Shown here: positions 45,720 through 54,823 of the stretch, one piece after another
Position numbering within the stretch: the stretch's first letter is position 1
Layout: the number at the start of each line of letters is the position of its first letter
NCBI RefSeq assembly: GCF_030698125.1
Contig: NZ_JAUYNV010000025.1
Location: forward strand, 310,001 to 374,000
Direction: 5' to 3'
Length of the DNA: 64,000 nt
From: Methyloversatilis sp.
GTDB lineage: Bacteria > Pseudomonadota > Gammaproteobacteria > Burkholderiales > Rhodocyclaceae
Program-made: the position numbers and the translations under genes
The notes under the pieces: generated by a model
What the model was told of the DNA's origin: nothing
Databases searched by the model: none
Seen by the model: only the letters and a program-made list of their open reading frames with translations

Positions 45720-46580
45720 ATGAACCCGCCGCACCCCGACACCGTTGTCGAACGCTCGCCTGCGCTGCCGTGGCGCGGCCTGGACATTGCCGGCCCGAGT
45801 GGACGCGTTCCGCTGCGGCTGTATCGGCCCTCACCCGACGCGCTACTGCCGCTGGTGATCTACCTGCACGGCGGCGGCTTCGTCGGCGGTTCGCTCGACG
45901 ACGCCGATGCAGCGGCACATTTCATCGCTGGCGAACTGCCGGCCGTGGTGCTGTCGGTCGGTTATGCACTGGCCCCGGCACACCCCTTTCCGGCCGCACC
46001 GGAAGACGCCTATACCGCAACGCTGTGGGCCTTGAAACACGCAGCCACCCTGGGCGCCGACCCGGAGCGCCTCGTCGTCGCCGGCGATGACGCGGGCGGC
46101 AATCTGGCCGCCAGCCTCGCGTTGATGGCACGCGACCGGCAGGACTTCCGCATCGCGGTGCAAGTGCTGATCGGGCCGATGCTCGACCCGAGCATGACGC
46201 GCGCCGGCGACGCGCAGCGGCTGCAGTCCGACCTCAGCGTCGCGGACTGCACCGACTGCTACCGCCAGTACCTGCCGCGGCTTGCGCAGCGCCTGCATCC
46301 GTACGCCGCGCCGCTCGAATCCTGCCGCCAGGCCGGTCTGCCACCCGCCTACATCGCCACCGCCGAGCACGACCTGCTGCACTGCGAAGCCGAAAAATAC
46401 GGTGCGGCGCTGATTGCCGCCGGTGTGCACACCCAGGTCGAACGCTTTGCCGGCGTGACGCACGCCGGCCTGCTGGCCCATCCGCCGGTACTCGCTGGCG
46501 CGGTCCAGTTCATGCGCTGCCGGCTCGGCCGGTGCGCACCCGCCTCTCCCGCCTTGAATCGCCCTTCAACCCTTGCATGA
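45720..46580 (+). CDS. Alpha/beta-hydrolase (HSL family, LlpE-like) with Asp in place of the nucleophile Ser
   Basis: 286 residues with oxyanion motif YLHGGGFVGG, the acid in AEHDLLHCEAE and the His in GVTHAGLL. The nucleophile elbow reads AGDDAGGN where HSL esterases have GDSAGG, so Asp124 replaces Ser. First gene of the efflux operon, with ATGA overlap toward the next gene. In Burkholderia bpeEF-oprC loci the first gene is a lipase-like llpE, so position supports that assignment. Esterase activity is doubtful; dehalogenase-like Asp chemistry or a non-catalytic role are alternatives. Confidence 0.82.
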   Translation: MNPPHPDTVVERSPALPWRGLDIAGPSGRVPLRLYRPSPDALLPLVIYLHGGGFVGGSLDDADAAAHFIAGELPAVVLSVGYALAPAHPFPAAPEDAYTATLWALKHAATLGADPERLVVAGDDAGGNLAASLALMARDRQDFRIAVQVLIGPMLDPSMTRAGDAQRLQSDLSVADCTDCYRQYLPRLAQRLHPYAAPLESCRQAGLPPAYIATAEHDLLHCEAEKYGAALIAAGVHTQVERFAGVTHAGLLAHPPVLAGAVQFMRCRLGRCAPASPALNRPSTLA

Positions 46581-46588
46581 GGTCAGCC

Positions 46589-47803
46589 ATGTCCATCCTG
46601 AACCGCCGTCATACGCTCACCTTTCTCGCGGCCACGCTGATCCTGATCGGCAGTGGTGCGGCCGTGCTGCACGCCCGGGCCGGCACGCCGGAAGCCACGG
46701 CGACCGCAGCACCGCCCGCCACCGTGGTCGAGGTCGCCGAAGTGTCCAGCCAGACCATCATCGACTGGCAGGACTATTCCGGCCGGCTCGAAGCGGTCGA
46801 TCGGGTCGACATCCGGCCGCTGGTGTCGGGCACGCTGACCGCGGTGCATTTCCGCGACGGCGCGCGGGTGAACAAGGGTGACCTGCTGTTCACCATTGAC
46901 CCGCGCCCGTATGCGGCCGAAGTCGAACGCGCGCAGGCCCAGCTTGCGGCGGCCGAAACGCGCGCGGCCTACACCGCCACCGACATGGCGCGCGGCCAGC
47001 GCCTGGCCGCCGACAACGCGATCGCGCAGCGCGACCTCGACGAAAAGCAGAACGCCGCGCGCGAAGCGGCCGCTCAGGTGCAGGCGGCGCAGGCCGCGCT
47101 GACCTCGGCCCGGCTCAACCTCGAATACACGCGCATCACGGCACCGGTGTCGGGCCGCATTTCGCGCGCCGAAGTGACGGTCGGCAACATCGTCGCCGCC
47201 GGCGCCGGCACCGTGCCGCTGACCACGCTGGTGTCGATGGACAAGGTCTATGCCGCCTTCGATGTCGACGAAAAGAGCTTCCTGAAGTACGTCAATCCGT
47301 CGCGTGCCGCCGGCGGCGAACCGGTCGCGGTATTTCTCGGCCTGGCTGACGAAGACGGCCATTCGCGTCGCGGCCGCGTGTCGTCGGTGGATAACCGGCT
47401 CGACACCTCGTCCGGCACGATCCGCGTGCGCGCCGTGTTCGACAACGCCGACGGCCTGCTGCTGCCGGGGCTGTACGCGCGCATCCGGCTCGGCGGCGGT
47501 GCGCCGCGCGAAGCGCTGCTGATCGACGAACGCGCCATCGGCACCGATCAGGACAAGCGCTTCGTGCTGGTGCTCGACCAGACCGACCGCACCGCCTACC
47601 GCGAAGTGCGGCTGGGCGCGCGCCAGAGCGGCCTGCGCATCGTCGAGAGCGGCCTGAGTGCCGGCGAACGCATCGTCGTCAATGGCCTGCAGCGCACCCG
47701 GCCGGGCGACACGGTGAGCCCGAAGACCGTGCCGATGAACCGCGAAGTGCTGGTCGACGCGCCCGCGCAGCCGGCCCGGCGTACCCCGAACGTGAAGGCC
47801 TGA
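46589..47803 (+). CDS. RND efflux membrane-fusion (adaptor) protein, MexE/BpeE-like
   Basis: 404 residues with an N-terminal signal/anchor (about 10-30), biotinyl-lipoyl-like VDIRPLVSGTLTAVHFRDGARVN region, a helical hairpin (VERAQAQLAAAETRAAYTATD... ARLNLEYTRITAPVSGRIS) and beta-barrel. GAGG lies 6 bases before ATG 46589; an in-frame ATG at 46577 overlaps the hydrolase stop. It links the RND pump to the outer-membrane channel. Confidence 0.92.
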   Translation: MSILNRRHTLTFLAATLILIGSGAAVLHARAGTPEATATAAPPATVVEVAEVSSQTIIDWQDYSGRLEAVDRVDIRPLVSGTLTAVHFRDGARVNKGDLLFTIDPRPYAAEVERAQAQLAAAETRAAYTATDMARGQRLAADNAIAQRDLDEKQNAAREAAAQVQAAQAALTSARLNLEYTRITAPVSGRISRAEVTVGNIVAAGAGTVPLTTLVSMDKVYAAFDVDEKSFLKYVNPSRAAGGEPVAVFLGLADEDGHSRRGRVSSVDNRLDTSSGTIRVRAVFDNADGLLLPGLYARIRLGGGAPREALLIDERAIGTDQDKRFVLVLDQTDRTAYREVRLGARQSGLRIVESGLSAGERIVVNGLQRTRPGDTVSPKTVPMNREVLVDAPAQPARRTPNVKA

Positions 47804-47807
47804 AGCC

Positions 47808-50800
47808 ATGAACATATCCAGATTTTTCATCGACCGTCCGATCTTCGCCGGCGTGCTGTCGATGCTCATCCTGCTGGCCGGCGCGCTGTCGCTGTTCCAG
47901 CTGCCCATTTCCGAGTACCCGGAAGTGGTGCCGCCTTCGGTCGTCGTACGCGCACAGTTTCCGGGTGCCAACCCGAAGGTGATCGCCGAAACCGTCGCCT
48001 CGCCACTGGAGGAATCGATCAACGGCGTCGAACAGATGCTGTACATGCAGTCGCAGGCCAACAGCGACGGCAACCTCACGCTGACGGTCTACTTCCGTCT
48101 CGGCATGGATCCTGACAAGGCGCAGCAACTGGTGCAGAACCGCGTGTCGCAGGCGCTGCCGCGACTGCCTGAAGACGTGCAGCGGCTCGGCGTGACGACC
48201 ATCAAGAGCTCGCCCACCATGACCATGGTGGTGCACCTGACCTCGCCCGACGACCGTTACGACATGACCTATCTGCGCAATTACGCGGTCATCAACGTGA
48301 AGGACCGGCTGGCGCGGCTTGAGGGTGTCGGCGAGGTCGGCCTGTTCGGCTCCGGCAACTACGCCATGCGCGTGTGGCTCGATCCGCACAAGGTTGCGCA
48401 GCGCGGCCTGACCGCCAGCGACGCGGTGCGCGCGATCCGCGAACAGAATGTGCAGGTCGCGGCCGGCGTCATCGGCGGCTCGCCCAGCGCACGCGACGTG
48501 CCGCTGCAACTGTCGATCAATGCGCAGGGCCGGCTGAAGACCGAAGCCGAGTTCGCCGACATCATCCTGAAGTCGTCGCCCGACGGCGGCATCACACGTC
48601 TGGGCGACGTGGCGCGCATCGAACTGGCGGCGTCCGAATACGGCCTGCGTTCGCTACTCGACAACAAGCCGGCAGTCGCCATCCCGATCTTCCAGTCGCC
48701 GGGCGCCAACGCGCTCGACGTGTCGGACCGCGTGCGCGCAACCATGGAAGAACTGTCGGCCGACTTCCCGGCCTCGGTCGAATACCGCATCGTGTATGAC
48801 CCGACGCAGTTCGTGCGCGCGTCGATCAAGGCAGTCATCGTCACGCTGCTCGAAGCGGTGGCGCTGGTCGTGCTGGTGGTCATCCTGTTCCTGCAGACCT
48901 GGCGCGCCTCCATCATACCGCTGCTGGCGGTGCCGGTGTCCATCGTCGGCACCTTCGCGCTGATGCTCGGCTTCGGCTACTCGATCAATGCGCTGTCGCT
49001 GTTCGGCATGGTGCTGGCCATCGGCATCGTGGTGGACGACGCCATCGTCGTGGTCGAGAACGTCGAGCGCAACATCAGCGAAGGCCTGAGCCCGCGCGAC
49101 GCGACCTACCGCGCGATGCAGGAAGTCAGTGGGCCCATCATCGCCATCGCGCTGACGCTGGTCGCCGTGTTCGTGCCGCTGGCCTTCATGACCGGCCTCA
49201 CCGGCCAGTTCTACAAGCAGTTCGCGATGACCATCGCCATTTCGACGGTGATTTCCGCCTTCAACTCGCTGACCCTGTCGCCGGCGCTGGCCGCGCTGCT
49301 GCTCAAGGGCCACGACGCGAAACCGGATGCGCTCACGCGCGTCATGAACCGCCTGTTCGGCCGCTTCTTCGCCGCCTTCAATCGCGTGTTCAGTCGCGCA
49401 TCCGACCGCTATTCGCGCGGCGTATCGGGCGTGATTTCGCGCAAGGCGTCGGCGATGGGCGTCTATGGTGCGCTGCTCGCGGCCACGGTCGGCCTGTCGT
49501 ATCTGGTGCCCGGCGGCTTCGTGCCGGCGCAGGACAAGCAGTACCTGATCAGCTTCGCGCAACTGCCGTCAGGCGCCTCGCTCGACCGCACCGAAGACGT
49601 GATCCGCCGCATGGGCGACATCGCACTGGCGCAGCCCGGCGTGGAAAACGCGGTCGCCTTCCCCGGCCTGTCGATCAACGGCTTCACCAACAGTTCGAGT
49701 GCCGGCATCGTGTTCGCCACGCTCAAACCGTTCGATGAACGAAAAAGCGAGGACCTGTCGGCGGGCGCCATCGCCGCCTCGCTGAACCAGAAGTTCGCTG
49801 CGATCCAGGACGCCTACATCGCGGTGTTCCCGCCGCCGCCGGTCATGGGCCTGGGTACGCTGGGCGGTTTCAAGCTGCAACTGCAGGACCGCGGATCGCT
49901 CGGCTACGCCGAACTGGACGCTGCCGCGCAGGCTTTCGTCGCCGCGGCGGCGAAGGCACCCGAACTGGGCCCGACCTTCTCCAGCTACCAGATCAACGTG
50001 CCGCAGCTCGACGTCGATCTCGACCGGGCACGCGCCAAGCAGCTCGGTGTGCCGATCACCGACGTGTTCGACACCATGCAGATCTATCTCGGCTCACTGT
50101 ACGTGAACGACTTCAACCGATTCGGCCGCGTCTATCAGGTCAGGGCCCAGGCCGACGCGCCGTTCCGCGCCCAGGCCGAGGACATCCTGCAGCTGAAGAC
50201 GCGCAATGCCAACGGCGACATGGTGCCGCTGTCATCGCTGGTCACCGTCAGGCCGTCGTTCGGCCCGGAAATGGTGGTGCGCTACAACGGCTACACCGCG
50301 GCCGACATCAACGGCGGGCCGGCGCCCGGCTATTCGTCGGACCAGGCGCAGGCGGCGGCCGAGCGCATCGCGGCCGAAACGCTGCCGCGCGGCGTCAAGT
50401 TCGAATGGACCGACCTGACCTATCAGAAGATTCTGGCCGGCAACGCCGGCGTGTGGATCTTCCCGATCAGCGTGCTGCTGGTGTTCCTGGTGCTCGCCGC
50501 GCAGTACGAAAGCCTGACGCTGCCGCTGGCCGTCATCCTGATCGTGCCGATGAGCATCCTGGCTGCGCTGACCGGCGTCTGGCTGACCGCGGGCGACAAC
50601 AACATCTTCACGCAGATCGGACTGATGGTGCTGGTCGGGCTGTCGGCGAAGAACGCCATCCTGATCGTCGAGTTCGCGCGCGAACTGGAACTGCGCGGCC
50701 ACGGCATCGTGCAGGCGGCGATTGACGCCAGCCGCATGCGCCTGCGCCCGATCCTGATGACCTCGATCGCCTTCATCATGGGTGTCGTGCCGCTGGTCAT

Positions 50801-50999
50801 CTCGACCGGCGCCGGCTCGGAAATGCGTCATGCCATGGGCGTGGCGGTGTTCTCCGGCATGCTCGGCGTGACGCTGTTCGGCCTGTTCCTGACGCCGGTG
50901 TTCTACGTGCTGCTGCGTTCCCTGAGCGGACGCCGCCTGACCCATGCCGGCCACGCCCCCGCCACCCCTGCCGCGCTTGCGCCGCAGGCTGCCCACTGA
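47808..50999 (+). CDS. RND multidrug efflux permease, MexF/BpeF-like (HAE1 family)
   Basis: 1063 residues, the length of HAE1 transporters. It starts MNISRFFIDRPIFAGVLSML, and carries two large periplasmic loops and 12 membrane spans. The proton-relay segment VLAIGIVVDDAIVVVENVER (spans TM4) holds the paired Asp residues, with the Lys in TM10 (VGLSAKNAILIVEF). Antiporter exporting drugs through the MFP and OMP encoded on either side. Substrates likely chloramphenicol/quinolone-like as in MexEF, which is inference. Confidence 0.95.
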   Translation: MNISRFFIDRPIFAGVLSMLILLAGALSLFQLPISEYPEVVPPSVVVRAQFPGANPKVIAETVASPLEESINGVEQMLYMQSQANSDGNLTLTVYFRLGMDPDKAQQLVQNRVSQALPRLPEDVQRLGVTTIKSSPTMTMVVHLTSPDDRYDMTYLRNYAVINVKDRLARLEGVGEVGLFGSGNYAMRVWLDPHKVAQRGLTASDAVRAIREQNVQVAAGVIGGSPSARDVPLQLSINAQGRLKTEAEFADIILKSSPDGGITRLGDVARIELAASEYGLRSLLDNKPAVAIPIFQSPGANALDVSDRVRATMEELSADFPASVEYRIVYDPTQFVRASIKAVIVTLLEAVALVVLVVILFLQTWRASIIPLLAVPVSIVGTFALMLGFGYSINALSLFGMVLAIGIVVDDAIVVVENVERNISEGLSPRDATYRAMQEVSGPIIAIALTLVAVFVPLAFMTGLTGQFYKQFAMTIAISTVISAFNSLTLSPALAALLLKGHDAKPDALTRVMNRLFGRFFAAFNRVFSRASDRYSRGVSGVISRKASAMGVYGALLAATVGLSYLVPGGFVPAQDKQYLISFAQLPSGASLDRTEDVIRRMGDIALAQPGVENAVAFPGLSINGFTNSSSAGIVFATLKPFDERKSEDLSAGAIAASLNQKFAAIQDAYIAVFPPPPVMGLGTLGGFKLQLQDRGSLGYAELDAAAQAFVAAAAKAPELGPTFSSYQINVPQLDVDLDRARAKQLGVPITDVFDTMQIYLGSLYVNDFNRFGRVYQVRAQADAPFRAQAEDILQLKTRNANGDMVPLSSLVTVRPSFGPEMVVRYNGYTAADINGGPAPGYSSDQAQAAAERIAAETLPRGVKFEWTDLTYQKILAGNAGVWIFPISVLLVFLVLAAQYESLTLPLAVILIVPMSILAALTGVWLTAGDNNIFTQIGLMVLVGLSAKNAILIVEFARELELRGHGIVQAAIDASRMRLRPILMTSIAFIMGVVPLVISTGAGSEMRHAMGVAVFSGMLGVTLFGLFLTPVFYVLLRSLSGRRLTHAGHAPATPAALAPQAAH

Positions 51000-51017
51000 T
51001 CAACGGGAGACCTACGC

Positions 51018-52526
51018 ATGAACCTCAATCTCCGACCCCGCGCGCCGGCGTTGCTGCTGGCCAGCCTGCTGCTGCTCGCCGGCTGCTCGGTGGTGCAGCC
51101 CTACGAGCGCCCGACGGTCGACACACCCGCCGCATTCAAGGAAGCAGCGGTGGGCAACGCCGACTGGAAACCGGCGCAGCCGTCCGAACAGAGTGCCCGT
51201 GGCGAGTGGTGGACGGTGTTCGGCGACGACACGCTGAACACCCTCCAGGCGCAGGCGCTGGCCGCGAATCAGGACCTGAAGGCCGCCGCCGCCCGGCTGG
51301 CGCAGTCGCGGGCGCTGCTGAAGGACGCTCGCTCGCTGCGCGCGCCGCAGGTGAGCGCGGGCTTCGGCCCGACCCGGCAGCGCGCCTCCCCCGCCTCGCG
51401 TGGCCTGCCGGATGACGGCGACGCCAGTTCGCTGACACTGTGGCGCGCCCAGGCCACGGTGGGCTACGAGGTCGATCTGTTCGGCCGCGTCGCCGCCGGT
51501 GTCGATGCCGCATCGGCCACGGCGCAGCAGCGCGAGGCGCTGTTCCGTTCGGTGCAGCTCGCGCTGCAGGCCGACGTCGCCCAGGGCTATTTCCTGCTGC
51601 GCGAACTGGATGCCGAACAGGCGCTGTATGCCGGCACCGTGCAGTTGCGCAGCGACGCACTGCGTCTGGTGCAGCGACGCTTCGACGAGGGCGACATCAG
51701 CGAACTGGATCTGGCGCGCGCGAAGACCGAACTGGCGTCGGCGCAGTCGGAGTCGTTCGGCGTCGCCCGCCGCCGCGCCAACGCCGAACATGCGCTGGCG
51801 CTGCTGCTCGGTCGCGCGCCGGCCGATTTCAGCCTGCCGCCGAGCCCGCTGCAGCAGGTCAGCATCCAGGTGCCGGCCGGCCTGCCGTCGGCGCTGCTGG
51901 AACGACGTCCCGACATCGCCGCCGCCGAGCGCGCCATGGCGGCGGCCAATGCGCGGGTCGGCGTGGCGCAGACGGCGTGGTTCCCGCGGCTGAACCTGAC
52001 CGGCGCGCTGGGCTACGAATCGTCCGACCTGGGCAATCTGTTCCAGTGGTCGAGCCGCAGCTTCCTGCTCGGTCCGCTGGTCGGCACGATGCTGTCGCTG
52101 CCGGTGTTCGACGGCGGTGCGCGCGAAGCCGGTCTGGAGCGCGCCCGCGCCGCCTGGGAGGAAGATGTCGCCAACTACCGGCAGACCGTACTGAACGCCT
52201 TCCGGGAAGTCGAGGACAATCTGGCCGGACTGCGCATACTGGCTGACCAGACGCGCACCCAGGACGAAGCGGTGCGGGCGGCGACGCGTGCGGCGCAGCT
52301 GTCGCAGATCCAGTACCGCGAAGGGTCGGTCAGCTTTCTCGACGTGATCGACGCCGACCGCAGCGTGCTGCTGCAGCGGCGGGTCGCATCGCAGCTCGAA
52401 GGCGAACGCGCGCGTGCCGCCGTCGGTCTCATCCGTGCGCTCGGCGGCGGCTGGGACCACCCGGCCGAAGCCATCAACACATCCGACGCAGGGCCGGTTC
52501 AGCCCCTGCATGCCCGACATCATTGA
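51018..52526 (+). CDS. Outer-membrane efflux lipoprotein, NodT/OprN-like
   Basis: 502 residues with lipobox LLAGCSVVQPYERP (Cys about 23) and the two repeated TolC-type helical hairpins: LAQSRALLKDARSL, SVQLALQADVAQGYFLLREL, then RPDIAAAERAMAAANARVGV and AAQLSQIQYREGSVSFLDVI. NodT-family lipoproteins form the outer channel for RND pumps. 18 bp after the permease gene, third part of the efflux complex. Confidence 0.93.
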   Translation: MNLNLRPRAPALLLASLLLLAGCSVVQPYERPTVDTPAAFKEAAVGNADWKPAQPSEQSARGEWWTVFGDDTLNTLQAQALAANQDLKAAAARLAQSRALLKDARSLRAPQVSAGFGPTRQRASPASRGLPDDGDASSLTLWRAQATVGYEVDLFGRVAAGVDAASATAQQREALFRSVQLALQADVAQGYFLLRELDAEQALYAGTVQLRSDALRLVQRRFDEGDISELDLARAKTELASAQSESFGVARRRANAEHALALLLGRAPADFSLPPSPLQQVSIQVPAGLPSALLERRPDIAAAERAMAAANARVGVAQTAWFPRLNLTGALGYESSDLGNLFQWSSRSFLLGPLVGTMLSLPVFDGGAREAGLERARAAWEEDVANYRQTVLNAFREVEDNLAGLRILADQTRTQDEAVRAATRAAQLSQIQYREGSVSFLDVIDADRSVLLQRRVASQLEGERARAAVGLIRALGGGWDHPAEAINTSDAGPVQPLHARHH

Positions 52527-52537
52527 GGAGATCCATC

Positions 52538-53275
52538 ATGACCGTTACCCGCAAAGTTGCCTTCATCACCGGCGCCAACCGCGGCCTGGGCCTGGAAACC
52601 GCACGCGGCCTCGGCCAGCTCGGCATCGAAGTGGTGCTCGGCGTGCGCAATGCCGAACGCGCGGAAGAAGCCATCGCCGCGCTGCGCGCCGACGGCATCA
52701 CCGCCAGCGCGATCGCGTTCGACGCGAAGAAGCCGGCCACCTACCAGAATGCCTATGACCACATCGCGCACCACTACGGCCAGCTCGATATCCTGGTGAA
52801 CAACGCCGGCATCGCGCTCGAAGACCTGTTCGCACCGGACGCCAGCAGTGTGACGCCGGCCGTACTGCGCGAAACCTTCGACGTCAATTTCTTCGCCGTG
52901 GTCGAACTGACGCAGCTGTTGCTGCCGCTGATCCGCCTGTCGCCAGAAGGCCGCATCGTCAACCTGTCGAGCATTCTCGGCTCACTCACGCTGCAGAGCG
53001 ACCCGACGTCGCCGATCGCGGCCGCCAAGGCCTTCGCCTACAACGCCTCGAAAACCGCGCTCAACGCCTTCACCGTGCATCTGGCCGACGAACTGCGCGA
53101 CACGCCGATCAAGGTCAATTCGGCCCACCCGGGCTGGGTGAAGACCGACATGGGCGGCGAAAACGCGCCGATCGAAGTGTCGGAAGGCGGCCGCACCAGC
53201 GTGATGCTGGCCACCCTGCCCGCCGACGGCCCGACCGGCACCTTCACGCACGTCGGCGAAGCGCTGCCCTGGTGA
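52538..53275 (+). CDS. Short-chain dehydrogenase/reductase
   Basis: 245-residue SDR: cofactor motif TGANRGLGLETARGL, NNAGIALED, the catalytic Ser in NLSSILGSLT and YNASKTALNAF (Tyr, Lys), and NSAHPGWVKTDMGG near the end. Carbonyl-reductase-like (plant/animal-style) member. It lies 12 bp after the OMP gene with GAGGAG before the ATG, so it is part of the efflux operon and may detoxify a carbonyl or quinone substrate; that link is inference. Confidence 0.87.
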   Translation: MTVTRKVAFITGANRGLGLETARGLGQLGIEVVLGVRNAERAEEAIAALRADGITASAIAFDAKKPATYQNAYDHIAHHYGQLDILVNNAGIALEDLFAPDASSVTPAVLRETFDVNFFAVVELTQLLLPLIRLSPEGRIVNLSSILGSLTLQSDPTSPIAAAKAFAYNASKTALNAFTVHLADELRDTPIKVNSAHPGWVKTDMGGENAPIEVSEGGRTSVMLATLPADGPTGTFTHVGEALPW

Positions 53276-53340
53276 GGCAGATGCAAGATGCAGGACACAA
53301 GATTCAAGGGCAAAGCTCGACGCTCGATGGATCCGACTGC

Positions 53341-53368
53341 TTGCATCTTGAATCTTGCATCTTGAATC
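53341..53368 (+). repeat. Exact 2 x 14-bp tandem repeat
   Basis: ttgcatcttgaatc is present twice in tandem directly upstream of the DUF1993 gene. Partial inverted copies (gatgcaagatg, aagattcaag) lie at 53280-53308, so the intergenic transcript could fold into a hairpin. Confidence 0.7.
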
Positions 53369-53387
53369 TGGATTGAATGGAGTGATG

Positions 53388-53918
53388 ATGACGATTTCCA
53401 TGTATGAAACTTCGATACCCGTTTTCGTGCGGGTGCTCCGGAACATGTCCGACGTGCTCGCGAAGGGGGCGGCAGATGCCGCGACCCGGAAGATCGACGA
53501 GTCGGTCTTCGTCAACGCGCGACTCGCACCCGACATGTTCGCGCTGGCGCGTCAGGTACAGATCGCGACCGACATCGTCAAGGGTGGCGCGGCACGTCTG
53601 GCCGGTGCCGAGGTGCCGCGCTGGGAAGACAATGAAGCAACCTTCGCCGAACTGCAGGCGCGCATCGCCAAGGCCATCGACTTCGTGCAGGGCTTCGGCG
53701 CCGCGCAGATCGACGGCAGCGAGGAACGCGACATCACAATCCGGCTGGCCGGGCGCGACGCGCATTTCAAGGGCCTGCGTTATCTGCTCGATTTCGTGCT
53801 GCCCAATCTGTATTTCCACGCCACGACCACCTTCGCCATCCTGCGCCACAACGGCGTCGAGGTCGGCAAGATGGACTTTCTCGGCGCGGCGGCGCTGGGC
53901 GATGCGCCGGGTGCCTGA
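53388..53918 (+). CDS. DUF1993-family protein
   Basis: 176 residues, starting MTISMYETSIPVFVRVLRNM (an in-frame ATG lies one codon upstream). The family signature is visible in ARLAPDMFALARQVQIATDI, PRWEDNEATFAELQARI, and LPNLYFHATTTFAILRHNGV near the end, which suggests a DinB-like four-helix bundle with a His. Function unknown. Separated from the SDR gene by the repeat region, so likely a separate unit. Confidence 0.85.
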   Translation: MTISMYETSIPVFVRVLRNMSDVLAKGAADAATRKIDESVFVNARLAPDMFALARQVQIATDIVKGGAARLAGAEVPRWEDNEATFAELQARIAKAIDFVQGFGAAQIDGSEERDITIRLAGRDAHFKGLRYLLDFVLPNLYFHATTTFAILRHNGVEVGKMDFLGAAALGDAPGA

Positions 53919-53989
53919 AACCGCGGCGTTGAAATGACGGCGGCGCGACCCCAGCTTCTGCGAACCCCAACCGGCGAAACGGGCCAGAC

Positions 53990-54808
53990 GTGCCGCTGCT
54001 CCTCTTCATCCTGCTGACGCTGATTCCGGCGGTCTGGCTGCTCGCCGAACCGCTGCGCATCGAATCGCGCCGCCGCTGGCAGCGCAGCCGGCCGTTCCCG
54101 CCGGCCTGGCGGGCCATCCTGCGCCAGCGCGTGCCGCAGGTCCGGCTGCTGCCGGCCGACCTGCAGCTCCAGCTGAAGAAGCACATCCAGGTGTTCGTCG
54201 CCGAAAAGACCTTTGTCGGCTGCGACGGACTTGAAGTGACCGACGACATGCGGGTGACCATCGCCGCCCAGGCCTGCCTGCTGCTGCTGAACCGGCGCAG
54301 CGGCTACTTTCCGGCGCTGCGTGAAATTCTCATCTATCCGTCGGCGTTCGCCGTTCGGCGCCTGACCACCGACGCCGCCGGCGTCGTGCATGAAGGGCGC
54401 GCGGTCCATCTGGGCGAGTCATCGGCGCGCGGGCATGTCGTGCTGTCGTGGGACGACGTCGTGCGCGGCGCGGCCGATGCGGCCGACGGCCACAACGTCG
54501 TCATCCATGAATTTGCGCATCAGCTGGATCAGGAGAACGGCGACGCCAATGGCGCCCCGCCCATGGTCGGCCGCCACCGCGTCGAGCGCTGGACGCGCGT
54601 GTTCGACGCAGCCTACAGCCAGCTCCACCATCAGTTGCGGGGCCAAACTGCGCCTGCGCTCGATCCTTATGGCGCGAGCAGTCCGGCCGAGTTTTTCGCG
54701 GTGGCGTCGGAAGCCTTCTTCGAACGGCCGCAGCATCTGGCAGAAAGCTTTCCCGACGTGTTCGGCGAGCTGAGCCGTTACTACCGTGTCAATCCGCTCA
54801 GCTGGTGA
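53990..54808 (+). CDS. mtfA: Zinc metallopeptidase MtfA-like (M90)
   Basis: 272 residues from a GTG (53990), with an N-terminal hydrophobic segment (about 1-18) and the zinc motif HEFAHQLDQENG plus the downstream Glu in EFFAVASEAFFE. Characteristic segments are FVGCDGLEVTDDMRVTIAAQ and LILIYP-like EILIYPSAF. In E. coli MtfA binds the Mlc repressor of ptsG and has peptidase activity; a membrane-tethered form as here occurs in many betaproteobacteria. Confidence 0.87.
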   Translation: MPLLLFILLTLIPAVWLLAEPLRIESRRRWQRSRPFPPAWRAILRQRVPQVRLLPADLQLQLKKHIQVFVAEKTFVGCDGLEVTDDMRVTIAAQACLLLLNRRSGYFPALREILIYPSAFAVRRLTTDAAGVVHEGRAVHLGESSARGHVVLSWDDVVRGAADAADGHNVVIHEFAHQLDQENGDANGAPPMVGRHRVERWTRVFDAAYSQLHHQLRGQTAPALDPYGASSPAEFFAVASEAFFERPQHLAESFPDVFGELSRYYRVNPLSW

Positions 54809-54823
54809 TGACCGCGTTGCGGC

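Noticed and set aside
51012-52523. A 503-codon frame antisense to the NodT-like gene
   Set aside because: Opposite strand has lipobox and OMP repeats; this frame has no recognisable domain.
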